Source: JAFGXT01 sp963677165 (GTDB taxonomy: Bacteria > Verrucomicrobiota > Lentisphaeria > Victivallales > SZUA-371). From it: a stretch of 64,000 bases of DNA. The stretch lies in contig CAXXSX010000002.1 of NCBI GenBank assembly GCA_963677165.2, positions 496,001 to 560,000 on the forward strand, written 5' to 3'. Position numbers and translations under genes: made by a program. Of the stretch, positions 26,738 to 36,583 are shown in pieces. The notes below the pieces were generated by a model that was given only the letters and a program-made list of their open reading frames with translations, ran no database searches and had not been told where the DNA came from. Numbering within the stretch: the first letter of the stretch is position 1; the number at the start of each line of letters is the position of its first letter.

Positions 26738-27727
26738 TTATTCAGGAGCTGCTTCTGTCATCTGCTCTTTATGTTCTTCTTCTGCCTCTTCGGCTTCGTT
26801 TCTGATAGTAAGTTCATTATTTAACAGTAACATCATTGCGTTTGCTTCGCCGATAACCTTGTCGATCGCGTCTTTCATTTCGTGGCACTCGGTTTCTGTA
26901 AATTCGGCATTTTTGAATTTCTTGCGACTCCGCTGCAGCTTTCTCAGGCAATCGGTGCAGGTACGGGAAAACACGCCCACATAGTTGTTTTTCTTTTTGT
27001 TTTCCTCGTCAATCTGTTCAAGCGCCTTACGGCGTTGTTCCTCCTCAAGATCGGCAATTTCAGCCGCCTGCTTGATGGTAATCACTTTGTCTTCCATAGC
27101 GGAAATCAGCATTTCGTCGCCGGATTTGTCCACCTTGCTGACCTGCTTCACCGTGGAATGAGATACGCCGAGTTTCTGCGATGCTTCACGCACTACTTGA
27201 TCGGAATATACGATGTCCGCAAGCGGAGCAGGAGCTTCATTTTTCTCTTCTTCTGCGACTTCCTGCAGTTTTTCTTCAACCACTTCCGGTTCTGCCTGAT
27301 TAAATTCCTGCTGTTCCGGCGGCTTTTTCTCCGGTTCCATTTCCGGAACCTCTTCTTCCCCGGGTTCCGGCGGCGAAAGCAGATTTGCCAGCCGCGCGGC
27401 AGCCCTGGCAACTTGAAGTCGATTCAGGTGACGACGCTTGGAATTGAGTACAATCGCATGCATCTCCATTTCGGAGATATCTTCATAAGAATACACATCA
27501 CATTCAATCTGATTCAGTCCAAGACGCTTCGCGGTACGCCAGCGGTTATAACCATCGATCAGCCGATAATCCTCTGCAATAACAACCGGCGCAAGTTGCC
27601 CGCCGTTGGCAAGAAATTCATCAAGATCCTGATATTGCTGTTCTGTATATTCCGGCAGCAGCGTCTCAGCCACTTCCCATTGCTGAAGTTTTTCCAGCGC
27701 AATAACTTCAGAACGAATTCTCTTCAT
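26738..27727 (-). CDS. ParB/Srx-like N-terminal domain protein
   Basis: A 329-residue protein whose first ~110 residues match a ParB N-terminal nuclease/CTPase-like domain (GGQLAPVVIAEDYRLIDGYNR, KRLGLNQIECDVYSYED). A Glu/Pro-rich linker follows (residues ~118-165), then a helix-turn-helix region (QKLGVSHSTVKQVSKVDKSG) and a helical C-terminus. It lacks a ParA neighbour, so a role as chromosomal partition ParB is uncertain; it looks like a stand-alone regulator or a ParB-like protein of phage or element origin. Start ATG 27727 with an AGGAAG ribosome site. The stretch 27728-27966 shows no gene. Confidence 0.68.
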   Translation of the reverse strand: MKRIRSEVIALEKLQQWEVAETLLPEYTEQQYQDLDEFLANGGQLAPVVIAEDYRLIDGYNRWRTAKRLGLNQIECDVYSYEDISEMEMHAIVLNSKRRHLNRLQVARAAARLANLLSPPEPGEEEVPEMEPEKKPPEQQEFNQAEPEVVEEKLQEVAEEEKNEAPAPLADIVYSDQVVREASQKLGVSHSTVKQVSKVDKSGDEMLISAMEDKVITIKQAAEIADLEEEQRRKALEQIDEENKKKNNYVGVFSRTCTDCLRKLQRSRKKFKNAEFTETECHEMKDAIDKVIGEANAMMLLLNNELTIRNEAEEAEEEHKEQMTEAAPE

Positions 27728-27966
27728 TAAAACTTCCTTTCAGACACATCTCTGTCCATCCCTGACACAGGGGATTATTATCATTTATTACAGCCATGAT
27801 AGGATACACCGAAAAAGCCGTTTCAGCCAGTAAAATCATTGAATATATTTGAAAAACAAAATTAAAATTTTGATAAGTATAACACATTTAAGTTGTTTAA
27901 AGCAGTTTCATCACTTATAGTCTATACCTCCGGTTCAATATCGGATTAATATAAATTAAATGATGA

Positions 27967-28773
27967 ATGGACTTATTAAAAATGTTTGAATTAAAAAATA
28001 AAAAAGCGTTCGTATCCGATATGGACGGTGTTGTATACCATGGCGACAGATTACTGGACGGAGCCAAAGAATTCGTTGACTGGCTCAATGAAAATGGCAA
28101 AGATTTCCTGTTCCTGACCAACAGTAGCGAACGTACCCCCCGCGAACTGAGCCAAAAACTAAAACGTCTCGGCGTTGAAGTCGAAGAATCACACTTCTAC
28201 ACCAGCGCCCTCGCCACCGCCAACTTTTTATCCAGCCAGAAACCCGGCTGCTCTGCCTACGTAATCGGCGAAGCCGGACTGGTTAACGCCCTGTACGATG
28301 CCGGTATATCAATGAACAATATCAATCCGGACTATGTTGTGGTCGGCGAAACCAGAAACTATAACTATGAACAGATCGAACGCGCCACACTGCTGGTCCA
28401 GAGCGGAGCTCATCTGATCGGAGCCAATCCCGATACTACCGGGCCGACTGAAAAAGGCATTGTTCCCGCCACCGGGGCTCTGATATCCCCGATTGAAATG
28501 GCGGCGGGCGTAAAAGCGTACTTTGTGGGCAAGCCAAATCCAATCATGATGCGCCGAGCAGTAAAATTCCTTGGTCATCGCAGTCACGAAACCGCGATCA
28601 TCGGCGACCGCATGGATACCGACATTATTGCCGGACTTGAGGCGGAAGTCGACACCGTACTGGTTCTCAGCGGAGTAACCAAGCCAGAGATGATCGACAG
28701 CTTCGCCTACCGTCCGAAATACGTCCTAAGCGGCCTCGCCGAACTGGTGAAAAAGCTCAAAAGCGAAGAATAA
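27967..28773 (+). CDS. HAD-IIA family sugar phosphatase (NagD/4-nitrophenylphosphatase-like)
   Basis: A 268-residue protein with the HAD motifs in order: SDMDGVVYHG (motif I, nucleophile and acid Asp), LTNSSERTPRE (motif II), the conserved Lys in GKPNPIMM, and IIGDRMDTDIIAGLEA (motif IV). The C2-type cap lies between, as in NagD. It hydrolyses phosphate esters of small metabolites such as nucleotides or sugar phosphates. ATG 27967 or ATG 27982 are both possible starts; no strong ribosome site. A decayed copy of its last ~147 bp occurs at 55087-55219. Confidence 0.85.
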   Translation: MDLLKMFELKNKKAFVSDMDGVVYHGDRLLDGAKEFVDWLNENGKDFLFLTNSSERTPRELSQKLKRLGVEVEESHFYTSALATANFLSSQKPGCSAYVIGEAGLVNALYDAGISMNNINPDYVVVGETRNYNYEQIERATLLVQSGAHLIGANPDTTGPTEKGIVPATGALISPIEMAAGVKAYFVGKPNPIMMRRAVKFLGHRSHETAIIGDRMDTDIIAGLEAEVDTVLVLSGVTKPEMIDSFAYRPKYVLSGLAELVKKLKSEE

Positions 28774-28836
28774 TTTCGCCCCAAAAGGCTTGCGCCCCTA
28801 ACTCCACACGATGAAATCTAGATAAAGTATAAATTA

Positions 28837-29814
28837 TTATCTGAGAAAGATGTCCTGGCAAATGTTAAGTATTCCGCTGCCAAAACGGAAATACCATCCA
28901 TTTGATGCAAGTTTTATGATACTCGGAAGACGACACAGAAGATTTGAGGACATATGTTCACGTTCCCTGGAGAAACAAATTCTCTCATTTATTTTATTTA
29001 AATCCTTGTCAGCAATCCGAATGCCTCTTTCTTCTACACGGTAGACTGCATTTTCCAATAAGTCAGCGGTCCAGCCAAATGTATTATCTTTAATTGACTT
29101 TTTAGCATCCTCAACTCGTTGACAAAAATTGCAACTTGGGCTATCGGAAGAATTCATATGGTGAATACGATATCGTGTAAGTTTTTCCGGAAGGAATTGC
29201 CAGTCAAAAGCCATCGCGATAATAAAACCAATCCAGGAATCAAAACAATGACATGCGCCGGAATGTTCCGGGAAAGGAAGCAGGATGTCTTTTAGTTCAG
29301 CTTTAAAAGCAATATTATGACCGGAACATGGTACTTTTTTTAAAAAAACATCCAGAGCCTGGCCAGACTCTAACTTCTGCTGTTCTCTATTTCCAAATCC
29401 TCGTAAACGCCATAAATTAATATCAGAAATATTTAAGTTTGGATCAGTAAGCCAACTGTCACAAAAAACCCCCGCTACATCATTTGAACTCATTAATATT
29501 GAGGATATTTTTTCAATTTTATCTCTTTCCCAAAAATCATCTTGATCACAGAGAAATATCAAATCACCTGTTGATTTGGAAATGGCTTTTTCAAAATTCT
29601 TATCGATTCCAAGCTTTTTTTCGTTTGAAAAATATTTAACAATATTTGGATATTTTTCAGTGTATTTCTTGATTTGTTTTTCTGTAAGATCATTAGGAGA
29701 ATCATCACTAATAATAATCTCTTCCGGGAGTTTTGTTTGAGCAAAAATACTCTCAAGTTGTGTTCCGATATATTTCTCCCCTTCATATACCGCAATAACA
29801 ATACTAGTTTTCAC
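28837..29814 (-). CDS. family 2 glycosyltransferase
   Basis: A 325-residue GT-A protein: SIVIAVYEGEKYIGTQLESI at the N-terminus, ISDDSPNDLT, and FLCDQDDFWERDKIEK, which holds the DxD nucleotide-sugar/metal site. Such enzymes add a sugar to a surface polysaccharide or glycolipid. Markedly AT-richer than the arn genes upstream and separated from them by a strong terminator, so it is a separate unit and possibly acquired independently. No membrane helix; a few hydrophobic residues at the C-terminus. Confidence 0.82.
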   Translation of the reverse strand: MKTSIVIAVYEGEKYIGTQLESIFAQTKLPEEIIISDDSPNDLTEKQIKKYTEKYPNIVKYFSNEKKLGIDKNFEKAISKSTGDLIFLCDQDDFWERDKIEKISSILMSSNDVAGVFCDSWLTDPNLNISDINLWRLRGFGNREQQKLESGQALDVFLKKVPCSGHNIAFKAELKDILLPFPEHSGACHCFDSWIGFIIAMAFDWQFLPEKLTRYRIHHMNSSDSPSCNFCQRVEDAKKSIKDNTFGWTADLLENAVYRVEERGIRIADKDLNKINERICFSREREHMSSNLLCRLPSIIKLASNGWYFRFGSGILNICQDIFLR

Positions 29815-29964
29815 CTATCTGCCTGATAATTATTAATATATCCAATCAAGATAGTCTAAAAAAAGATAAAATCAAACAATTTAATCAAAAAAATAGTAGC
29901 AAAAAGAAAACTTGAAACTATAGTTGATTCAATGTTCTATAACCATTAATGGGAAATGGGCTGC

Positions 29965-30003
29965 AAAAAAACTCTGTATTTCATAATGAAAGAAATACAG
30001 AGT
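29965..30003 (-). terminator. rho-independent terminator of the arn operon
   Basis: A perfect 12-bp stem (29971-29982 with 29992-30003, ACTCTGTATTTC) and a 9-nt loop, followed on the minus strand by a run of seven U residues, the complement of 29965-29971 (it includes the terminal stem base). It lies 30 bp beyond the arnC stop. Confidence 0.9.
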
Positions 30004-30032
30004 TCTAATTACTCGTTATGCGAACCAACCAA

Positions 30033-31001
30033 TCAGCATTCGACTTTCTTTTTGCCGTTAACCGACTGGATAAAATATTTAGGCCTGGCTCGGACATCAT
30101 CGTAAATTCTGCCGATGTATTCACCAAGCAATCCCATGCCGATCAATTGGAAACCGGAGAAAATAAAGCTGATCGCAAATAGTGTAAAAATCCCCTGAGC
30201 GGACCAGGCATCACCATGCATAAATCGTCTAATCAGAATATAAATTCCCAACAAAATACCGCAACATGAAACACCACCCCCCACTATACTCAAGACACGC
30301 AGTGGAAAAGTTGTCATGCAAGTCAACAAGTTGAACTGCAGATTGATCAGTTTCCACAGGGAATATTTTGAATCACCAGCAACACGTTCGTTATGAGCCA
30401 CATCTATCTGAATCGTGTTACGAGCGAAACTGTTACCCAGCACAGGAATAAATGTACTGCGTTCATGACACATAAGCATTGCTTCTACAATATGTTTACG
30501 GTAACCGCGCAACATACAGCCATAGTCCGTCATCTTTACTCCAGTCGCTTTCTGGGCCGCCTTGTTAACAACAAACGACGCCGCACGCCGGAACAACGTA
30601 TCCTGACGGTTTACGCGTTTGGTTCCAACTACATCATTGCCCTGCTCCGCGGCTTCCACAATACGCGGAATTTCTTCCGGCGGATTCTGCAGGTCCGCGT
30701 CAAGTGTAATGATCAGGTCGCCTTCGCACTGGGAGAAACCAGCCATGATCGCGGAATGCTGTCCGTAGTTACGGTTGAGCAATACACTGATCAATTTTCC
30801 AGGGTTGTCTTCGGAAGCCTTTTTCATCATCTTGACGGAATTATCACTGCTGCCGTCATCAATCAGGATGATCTCATACTTTTTCTTCGTCTTATCACAA
30901 CTTTCCAGACACCGTTTGATCAGTTCATCTAGCGTCGCTTCTTCGTTATATACCGGAATTACTACGGAAATAAAATCTATTTTATTTGAATTATCATCCA
31001 T
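30033..31001 (-). CDS. arnC: undecaprenyl-phosphate 4-deoxy-4-formamido-L-arabinose transferase
   Basis: A 322-residue protein, the same length as enterobacterial ArnC and very similar in remembered family motifs: SVVIPVYNEEATLDELIKRC, LLNRNYGQHSAIMAGFS, LDADLQNPPEEIPRI (catalytic/metal site), MTDYGCMLRGYRKHIVEAML, and LIGMGLLGEYIGRIYDDVRA after two C-terminal membrane helices. ArnC transfers Ara4FN from UDP to undecaprenyl phosphate at the inner membrane. It overlaps the arnT stop by one base, so it is tightly coupled. A related GtrB/DPM-type role cannot be excluded without ArnA and ArnD in the window. Confidence 0.85.
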   Translation of the reverse strand: MDDNSNKIDFISVVIPVYNEEATLDELIKRCLESCDKTKKKYEIILIDDGSSDNSVKMMKKASEDNPGKLISVLLNRNYGQHSAIMAGFSQCEGDLIITLDADLQNPPEEIPRIVEAAEQGNDVVGTKRVNRQDTLFRRAASFVVNKAAQKATGVKMTDYGCMLRGYRKHIVEAMLMCHERSTFIPVLGNSFARNTIQIDVAHNERVAGDSKYSLWKLINLQFNLLTCMTTFPLRVLSIVGGGVSCCGILLGIYILIRRFMHGDAWSAQGIFTLFAISFIFSGFQLIGMGLLGEYIGRIYDDVRARPKYFIQSVNGKKKVEC

Positions 31002-32830
31002 TATCTGCCAATCTCCTGTTCCTTTACTATATGATAAACAGCCATGTTCTTTCTGCTTTTATCTTTTTTTAGTTCATCCCATGGAAAGGTTTTTTCCCAT
31101 ACTAAACTCTCAGCCGCCTTTCCTTTCGGAACCATTTTATTCATTTCCTCTGTATATCGTTCCTGACAGATGATGAGTCCTTTTTTTCCATTGCGTTTTA
31201 AAAACGCTGTCATTTTCTCTTTCGCGGTAATGATCTTACCATCTTTCTTTTCGTCGACAAAAACTTCCACCGGCTTATCCAGTTGCGCGTAAAAAATCGT
31301 CAAGGCCGATGGCTTACGGAAAAATGCCACTTTTTCAGGTCCGACGCCACGCTTTTTCAATAAGGCGGCAAACTCTTTGGCAAAAGCCCGTTCCGTTCTA
31401 TAGTGTTCTATCGAACTCGGGAAAATACAAAAGAATGAAAATACCGCTGCCCAGATTGAAAGTAGCAAAGGTGCCCATTTCAGACACTTGTTCTCACGGA
31501 ACATCCAGCCCATATACTTTTCCGTCTTGTTTCCTTTTGCCAGAATCCAGGGCAACAGAACAATCAATCCCATTACCGTAAGAATGATCTGCCAGACGAT
31601 GCTGATCTGTAAATCATAAAGCGTTCCAAGCGGCTTCGGCAGCCAGCTATCCATATCAACCGCATAGGATGACAGAATAATTGCCACACGGTAAATCGGA
31701 ATCGTAAGCAACAGGATCCCACCGCATATAACCGAAACATACTTATAGACCAGGTAGGTCCAGTGTTTCCAGTTTTCCCTGAGCTCTTCAAAAACGAAAA
31801 CGCCGCAGAAAAGTGAGCAGAACGGTACGATCGGAAGAATATAATACCAGCGTTTTGAACCGGATGCGGTAAACAGCAGCAGAATCAGCAGCATTGCTTC
31901 AAGCAGCCACCGATTCTTTGCTTCAAGCTTCTTGTAACGTGGAATCATGGCAATCAGTCCGACTACCAGAAGAATGGTCCACGGTAGCATTAACCGGGGA
32001 ACATGATAAAGATATGAGAAAAACATCTCATCGTTATGATCATAGGAATGAAACGCGCGAACGATGTTTTCGCGCCACACCAGTTCGAGTCCGGTAAGCT
32101 GATTTTGCGGATATTCCCAACCCGCCGGCAACGACGCTTTCGCGGCAATAATGAATGGAACAAAATAGAGTCCGGCGCATATGATTGCAGCGGCAAAAAA
32201 CGATATTTTAAGATGTTTCTTCCAGTTACTGTTCCTAATAAGATCAGGAATGATAACCAACAGAGGAACTGCAATAGCCGGAAGGCCTTTCGTATGAGCT
32301 CCGACAATACAGATAAAGAAAAACAGAAAATACGAAAAGAAACCCGCTTTATCCTTACAATAAAAATACCATGTGACTGCCAATATTATTGCCGACATAT
32401 TTTCCATATCGGCAGCTCCTTTTCGGCTCCAGAAAACAAATCCCAAAGCGGTAAGGAGTATCCAGGCGGCGAAAATGCCTACCTGACGGTTCCAGAGTTT
32501 TTTCCCGAGCATATAAGTAGCCCAGAGTCCGGCCAGACCAGATAGCGCGCTGGGAAGCCGAACAATAAATTCGTTAATTCCTCCGGTAATCAGACCGGGA
32601 ACAGCAATCAACCAGTACGACAACAATGGTTTGTCAAAATAGATTTCTCCATTGATTGAAGGATGGAACCAATCCCCGCTCAAAAGCATGATGCGGGAAA
32701 TTTCGGCCCAGCGATCTTCAGACCCCCATAGCATAGTGGTTCCAAGCTCAACAAACATCATTACCGCAGCCAGAACCCAGAAAATAATCAAACTAACTTT
32801 AAAATCAACTTTTTCGTTATTCTCAGTCAT
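31001..32830 (-). CDS. arnT: ArnT-like lipid A 4-amino-4-deoxy-L-arabinose transferase (GT83/PMT family)
   Basis: A 609-residue polytopic protein with about 12 membrane helices. The first periplasmic loop contains EDRWAEISRIML and DKPLLSYWLIA, the acidic motif region characteristic of PMT/ArnT glycosyltransferases, followed by RLPSALSGLAGLWATYMLG. The C-terminal ~140 residues form a soluble periplasmic domain. ArnT transfers Ara4N from undecaprenyl phosphate to lipid A phosphates, lowering binding of cationic peptides. It overlaps arnB by 8 bp and arnC by 1 bp. The specific sugar donor is inferred from the neighbours; other PMT-family donors are possible. Confidence 0.78.
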   Translation of the reverse strand: MTENNEKVDFKVSLIIFWVLAAVMMFVELGTTMLWGSEDRWAEISRIMLLSGDWFHPSINGEIYFDKPLLSYWLIAVPGLITGGINEFIVRLPSALSGLAGLWATYMLGKKLWNRQVGIFAAWILLTALGFVFWSRKGAADMENMSAIILAVTWYFYCKDKAGFFSYFLFFFICIVGAHTKGLPAIAVPLLVIIPDLIRNSNWKKHLKISFFAAAIICAGLYFVPFIIAAKASLPAGWEYPQNQLTGLELVWRENIVRAFHSYDHNDEMFFSYLYHVPRLMLPWTILLVVGLIAMIPRYKKLEAKNRWLLEAMLLILLLFTASGSKRWYYILPIVPFCSLFCGVFVFEELRENWKHWTYLVYKYVSVICGGILLLTIPIYRVAIILSSYAVDMDSWLPKPLGTLYDLQISIVWQIILTVMGLIVLLPWILAKGNKTEKYMGWMFRENKCLKWAPLLLSIWAAVFSFFCIFPSSIEHYRTERAFAKEFAALLKKRGVGPEKVAFFRKPSALTIFYAQLDKPVEVFVDEKKDGKIITAKEKMTAFLKRNGKKGLIICQERYTEEMNKMVPKGKAAESLVWEKTFPWDELKKDKSRKNMAVYHIVKEQEIGR

Positions 32831-33974
32831 TGTTAATCACTTTTTTTATTGCGTCTATTACATCATCCTGATCCTGAACCGTCATGTCAGGGAACAGCGG
32901 AAGCGAACAGATCCGGTCGGAGTTCCACTCCGTATTGACCAAGCCGCCGGGAGCGACAACCGTATGTTCGCGGTAATACTTCTGACCATGGGCAGCGCGA
33001 AAATGCAATCCGGTGCCAATTTTATATTCTTTCAATTTTTCCATGAACTGATCACGTGTCAGATTCGGTAAGTCGACTCTAACAATGAACAGGTGCCATG
33101 CATGGGTGAACTCATATCCCTGCGGAAATTCCAACGGCAGGATTCCGGGAATATCTGCCAGCAGTTCCCGGTAACGCAGTGCCAGCTTGGTACGTTTGGC
33201 GTTAAAATCATTCAAACGCGCAAGCTGTCCGCGCCCGATGATTGCAGAAATATCCGTCATGTTATATTTAAATCCAGGAGTCAGCACTTCCGCCTGCGGG
33301 GCGCGTCCCTGCGTATTACGGTCAAAGGCATCTACTCCGAGTCCGTGAAATTTCAACTGGCGGACCTTATTGAGAAAATCGTTGTCCGGGCCGACTACCA
33401 TACCGCCTTCTCCGGTAGTAATATTTTTTATTGGATGGAAGGAGTAAACTGCAAGTCCGCGTTGACCGATGTGTTTGCCTTTATATAAAGTGCCAATTGC
33501 GTGCGCTGCATCCTCAATCACGGTAATTCCATGTTTGTCGGCAATATCATAGATTCCGTCAAGATCGACCGGTGCCCCAGCATAGTGAACCGGAATAATA
33601 GCTTTGGTTTTCGGAGTTACGCATTTTTCGACCGATTCCGGGGTTACCAGCAACGTATCCCGGTCAACATCGGCAAAAACTGGAGTCGCACCTAGAAGCG
33701 TTATCAGATTTATGGTTGATACCCAGGTAAGGGACGGCGTGATAACCTCATCACCGAGACCGATTCCCAGGGCCATCAGCACGACATGCATTCCGGCGGT
33801 AGCCGAAGCCATGGCGACCGCGTTAGCCGCGCCGGTATATTCGCAGACTTCTTGTTCAAATTTAGCGTTGTTGGGGCCGGTGGTAATCCAGCCGGAACGT
33901 AATACATCAGCGACAGCAGCAATCTCATCTTCGCTGATAGACGGTTTGGAAAACGGTAGAAAATCCTGTCTCAT
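32823..33974 (-). CDS. arnB: UDP-4-amino-4-deoxy-L-arabinose-oxoglutarate aminotransferase
   Basis: A 383-residue PLP enzyme of the DegT/DnrJ/EryC1 family that matches ArnB closely at motifs I recall: SGWITTGPNNAKFEQEV, MASATAGMHVVLMALGIG, GDEVITPSLTWVSTIN, FHPIKNITTGEGG (PLP Lys), LKFHGLGVDAFDRNTQGRAP and RICSLPLFPDMT. It aminates UDP-Ara4O with glutamate. First gene of the arnB-arnT-arnC operon, with GGGAATAACT before ATG 33974. ArnA, which makes the substrate, is not in the window. Confidence 0.92.
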   Translation of the reverse strand: MRQDFLPFSKPSISEDEIAAVADVLRSGWITTGPNNAKFEQEVCEYTGAANAVAMASATAGMHVVLMALGIGLGDEVITPSLTWVSTINLITLLGATPVFADVDRDTLLVTPESVEKCVTPKTKAIIPVHYAGAPVDLDGIYDIADKHGITVIEDAAHAIGTLYKGKHIGQRGLAVYSFHPIKNITTGEGGMVVGPDNDFLNKVRQLKFHGLGVDAFDRNTQGRAPQAEVLTPGFKYNMTDISAIIGRGQLARLNDFNAKRTKLALRYRELLADIPGILPLEFPQGYEFTHAWHLFIVRVDLPNLTRDQFMEKLKEYKIGTGLHFRAAHGQKYYREHTVVAPGGLVNTEWNSDRICSLPLFPDMTVQDQDDVIDAIKKVINND

Positions 33975-34229
33975 AGTTATTCCCGGAAATATAAATAATT
34001 AAAAATATGACAATCTGAACTTTAATTCAGATGAAACAATCAATACCCTTCTTAATGAATAAGTAAAGATAAAGCAAATCGATGAAATTTCAAACCGGAT
34101 TCCACGGCTTATTATTCATTATCCGGTATTTCCGCAGGGCATTGTAATTGAAAATTTTGGAAAGAAGTTTATTATTCTACAGTTCCTTAAATTTATGTCT
34201 TCAATATTAACTTTAAATGAGATATCAAA

Positions 34230-34940
34230 ATGGTTAAAGTAATGCAATGCTGGGATGACGGTGTCATTAATGACATTCGTCTGGTTGAACTACTTAAAAA
34301 ATACAGCGCAAAGGCAACTTTTAACCTCAATCCAGGGCTTCACAATGATGAACGCATTGAGGCAGGATGGGTGAAGGCCGGTTATATCGGCTGGTCACAT
34401 AAAGGCTATATGTCCGGAAAGATCAGCAAAAAAGAACTGACTGAAATTTATGACGGTTTCAATGTGGCTTCGCATTGCTGGAAACATGAGACTGTCGGAA
34501 ACGTTTCGGAAGACGAGGTGTTTAAAGCAGCGGTCGATGCGAGAAAATTCCTGGAAGACATGTTCCAGCGTCCCTGTCCGGGCTTTGCCTGGCCCTGTGG
34601 ACGCTACACGGAAAAACTGGCCGATAAGCTTCTGGCGGAAGGATTTGCTTACGGAAGAACAACGGAGAATTCTTCTCATGTCGGCAAAGGAACCCATCCG
34701 CTCATTCTGCATTCCTCATGTCATTTCCAGCATAACGACTTTTATGCAAGATACGAACAGGCGAAACGTGATAACGAAATATTCTATTTCTGGGGACATA
34801 GTTACGAAATGCTTGATTCGGAAGGCATGTGGAACCAGCTTGAAATGAAGCTGAAGTTTCTGCAAGATGATCCGGATGCCGTCTGGTACAACCTTGATGA
34901 AATCGACTGGCTCGCTCTCAGCAAGGAGCAGCCGAAATAG
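34230..34940 (+). CDS. NodB-type polysaccharide deacetylase family protein (distant fourth copy)
   Basis: A 236-residue protein with WDDGVINDIRLVELLKKYSA (motif 1), ASHCWKHETVG (His-x3-His) and FAWPCGRYTE (motif 3), ending in FYFWGHSYEMLDSEGMWNQL. It is the same subfamily as the three tandem copies at 13.5-15.8 kb but clearly diverged. Divergent from arnB; despite the neighbourhood it does not resemble the ArnD deformylase. No signal peptide. The 255-bp divergent intergenic region shows no further gene. Confidence 0.78.
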   Translation: MVKVMQCWDDGVINDIRLVELLKKYSAKATFNLNPGLHNDERIEAGWVKAGYIGWSHKGYMSGKISKKELTEIYDGFNVASHCWKHETVGNVSEDEVFKAAVDARKFLEDMFQRPCPGFAWPCGRYTEKLADKLLAEGFAYGRTTENSSHVGKGTHPLILHSSCHFQHNDFYARYEQAKRDNEIFYFWGHSYEMLDSEGMWNQLEMKLKFLQDDPDAVWYNLDEIDWLALSKEQPK

Positions 34941-35071
34941 CGGAAAGATCGTATGGCCAATCCCGGATAAGGAGAATTATCTCTTTATTCGGAAAAAGCA
35001 TCTTTAGCCAATGAATGGATATGATAATTTTATAAAAAGCCAGAAGACGTCTGAAACCTGTCGTTTTAAGT

Positions 35072-36583
35072 TCACAACTTATTTACGCGCTGTTTTTCAC
35101 TAAGTATATATTCGAAAAGTTTGTGAGATCTATCTCCATACACCTTGATTTTAGATGTATCCAGCGGGATCATGACCTTTTGCAATAGAATCCTGTCGTC
35201 ACCATTGTGAATATGCGGCATAATCCCGGCGAACGACAACCCGGCTTTTTCACACTGTTCAACCAGGTACGGCAAAGCTTTATCTCCTAACGGGAGAAAT
35301 GCATATACCGCATCTTTCTGTTCTTCCATACACTGATTCAAGCTGGCAATAATATCAGCGACGGTACTCTCTCCTACTTGATTCACAATGATAAACGCTA
35401 CGTTTAATTCGTCCGGCAGCGGAAATAGCATCACGGAAGAGTCACCGGAAATGGAACAAGTATTTGATTTGCGAAAATCTCTCGGAAGCTGCATCCAGCC
35501 GTAAATCTGCTTTATCATCTTTTCATGATGGCTGGGCAGGTATACCGTATGGCTGGAGAAGTCAAATGGAGTATAATGGTTTATGGTAGTCCCTTTTTCC
35601 TGTTTTGTAGTCTTGAGTACTTTTGCCTGCATGCCGGAGGCGGCGATCCCCATCAACATACTGCATGGACTTCCTCCCAGATTCTCCTGGACGTTTTTCT
35701 GAGAAAAAATATGCGTGGTTACCGAGCAGTCAAATGCTCCTCTATCGCCAGATTCTCTGAGTATTCTCTGGATATCCTGTCCCATTTTTATAGTTAGCCC
35801 GGGGCACTTGTATGAAGGATCAACGAAAGCGAGTGCAATTTCCGGAACCTTCAGTTCAGGTTGGTGATATTTCAGGGCAAAATGGCCTACCATATTGCCA
35901 CTTTCAGGATCATAATAAACAACTGATTTCAATTCACCGGTAGAGTGTTTATGTTTAAGTAGATCAAGATCATACAAAAGATCTTCCTGAGTAAACCCAT
36001 AGCATCTCCATGCAAGCCTGCATATTTCCGGAAGGTCTTCCTCTGTCGCAATACGCATTACAGCGTTTTTAACCAGCGGTCGTTTTGAACTACGTTTCTG
36101 AACCGCTGCCTGCAATAAACCTTCCGGAATCACTCCATACTTGATTTTTTTTGTAAGTCTTGTTTCTTTCCCGTCGCGACCGTGCACAAATAACTCCACC
36201 GAGTCCATTCCCTGATGCATCAGCAACATTCCAAGTCCCGGAGCATCCATTCCTTGCAGGCTCTCAGGGGTATACCTGTCCGCCTGTTTAAGGTCAAACG
36301 GGATACCGTTTTCACGAATCGAAATCACCAGAGAATCCTCATTAATATAGAATTCAACCGTAATTTTTTCATCCGCACCCGGCCCCCGGGAGAAATGTTT
36401 AACCGCATTACTGAATGCCTCTTCCACTGCAACTTCCAGGTAATATCTGTCCATTTTTTCAAATGAAAGTATTTCACCAACCTGAGTGGCCATAGCAACA
36501 GCACTGCGTACCATGATGATATTAACCGGAAGTTCTATTGATGATATAAATATTTTGTGTTCTGCAGTAGTATGGTCAGTCAT
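35072..36583 (-). CDS. HATPase (RsbW-like anti-sigma kinase fold) fused to GNAT acetyltransferase
   Basis: A 503-residue protein. Residues ~10-150 form a HATPase_c_2 domain as in RsbW/SpoIIAB: YLEVAVEEAFSNAVKHFSRG (N-box) and GMDAPGLGMLLMHQGMDSVE (G-box). Residues ~175-340 form a GNAT-like acyltransferase domain (MRIATEEDLPEICRLAWRCY, YDPESGNMVGHFALKYHQPE). The C-terminal 150 residues are unassigned. It is translationally coupled to the upstream MFS gene (TAATG overlap). The combination suggests a regulator that phosphorylates or binds a partner and acetylates a substrate; partner unknown. Confidence 0.78.
   Translation of the reverse strand: MTDHTTAEHKIFISSIELPVNIIMVRSAVAMATQVGEILSFEKMDRYYLEVAVEEAFSNAVKHFSRGPGADEKITVEFYINEDSLVISIRENGIPFDLKQADRYTPESLQGMDAPGLGMLLMHQGMDSVELFVHGRDGKETRLTKKIKYGVIPEGLLQAAVQKRSSKRPLVKNAVMRIATEEDLPEICRLAWRCYGFTQEDLLYDLDLLKHKHSTGELKSVVYYDPESGNMVGHFALKYHQPELKVPEIALAFVDPSYKCPGLTIKMGQDIQRILRESGDRGAFDCSVTTHIFSQKNVQENLGGSPCSMLMGIAASGMQAKVLKTTKQEKGTTINHYTPFDFSSHTVYLPSHHEKMIKQIYGWMQLPRDFRKSNTCSISGDSSVMLFPLPDELNVAFIIVNQVGESTVADIIASLNQCMEEQKDAVYAFLPLGDKALPYLVEQCEKAGLSFAGIMPHIHNGDDRILLQKVMIPLDTSKIKVYGDRSHKLFEYILSEKQRVNKL

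Noticed and set aside
26882..27730. 282-codon plus-strand frame opposite the ParB-like gene
   Set aside because: Phe/Leu-rich shadow of the Glu/Lys-rich coding strand; the ParB domain on the other strand is clear.
34230..34940. ArnD assignment for the deacetylase next to arnB
   Set aside because: Motifs and length match the local NodB-type family, not the ArnD deformylase; it is also divergent from the operon.
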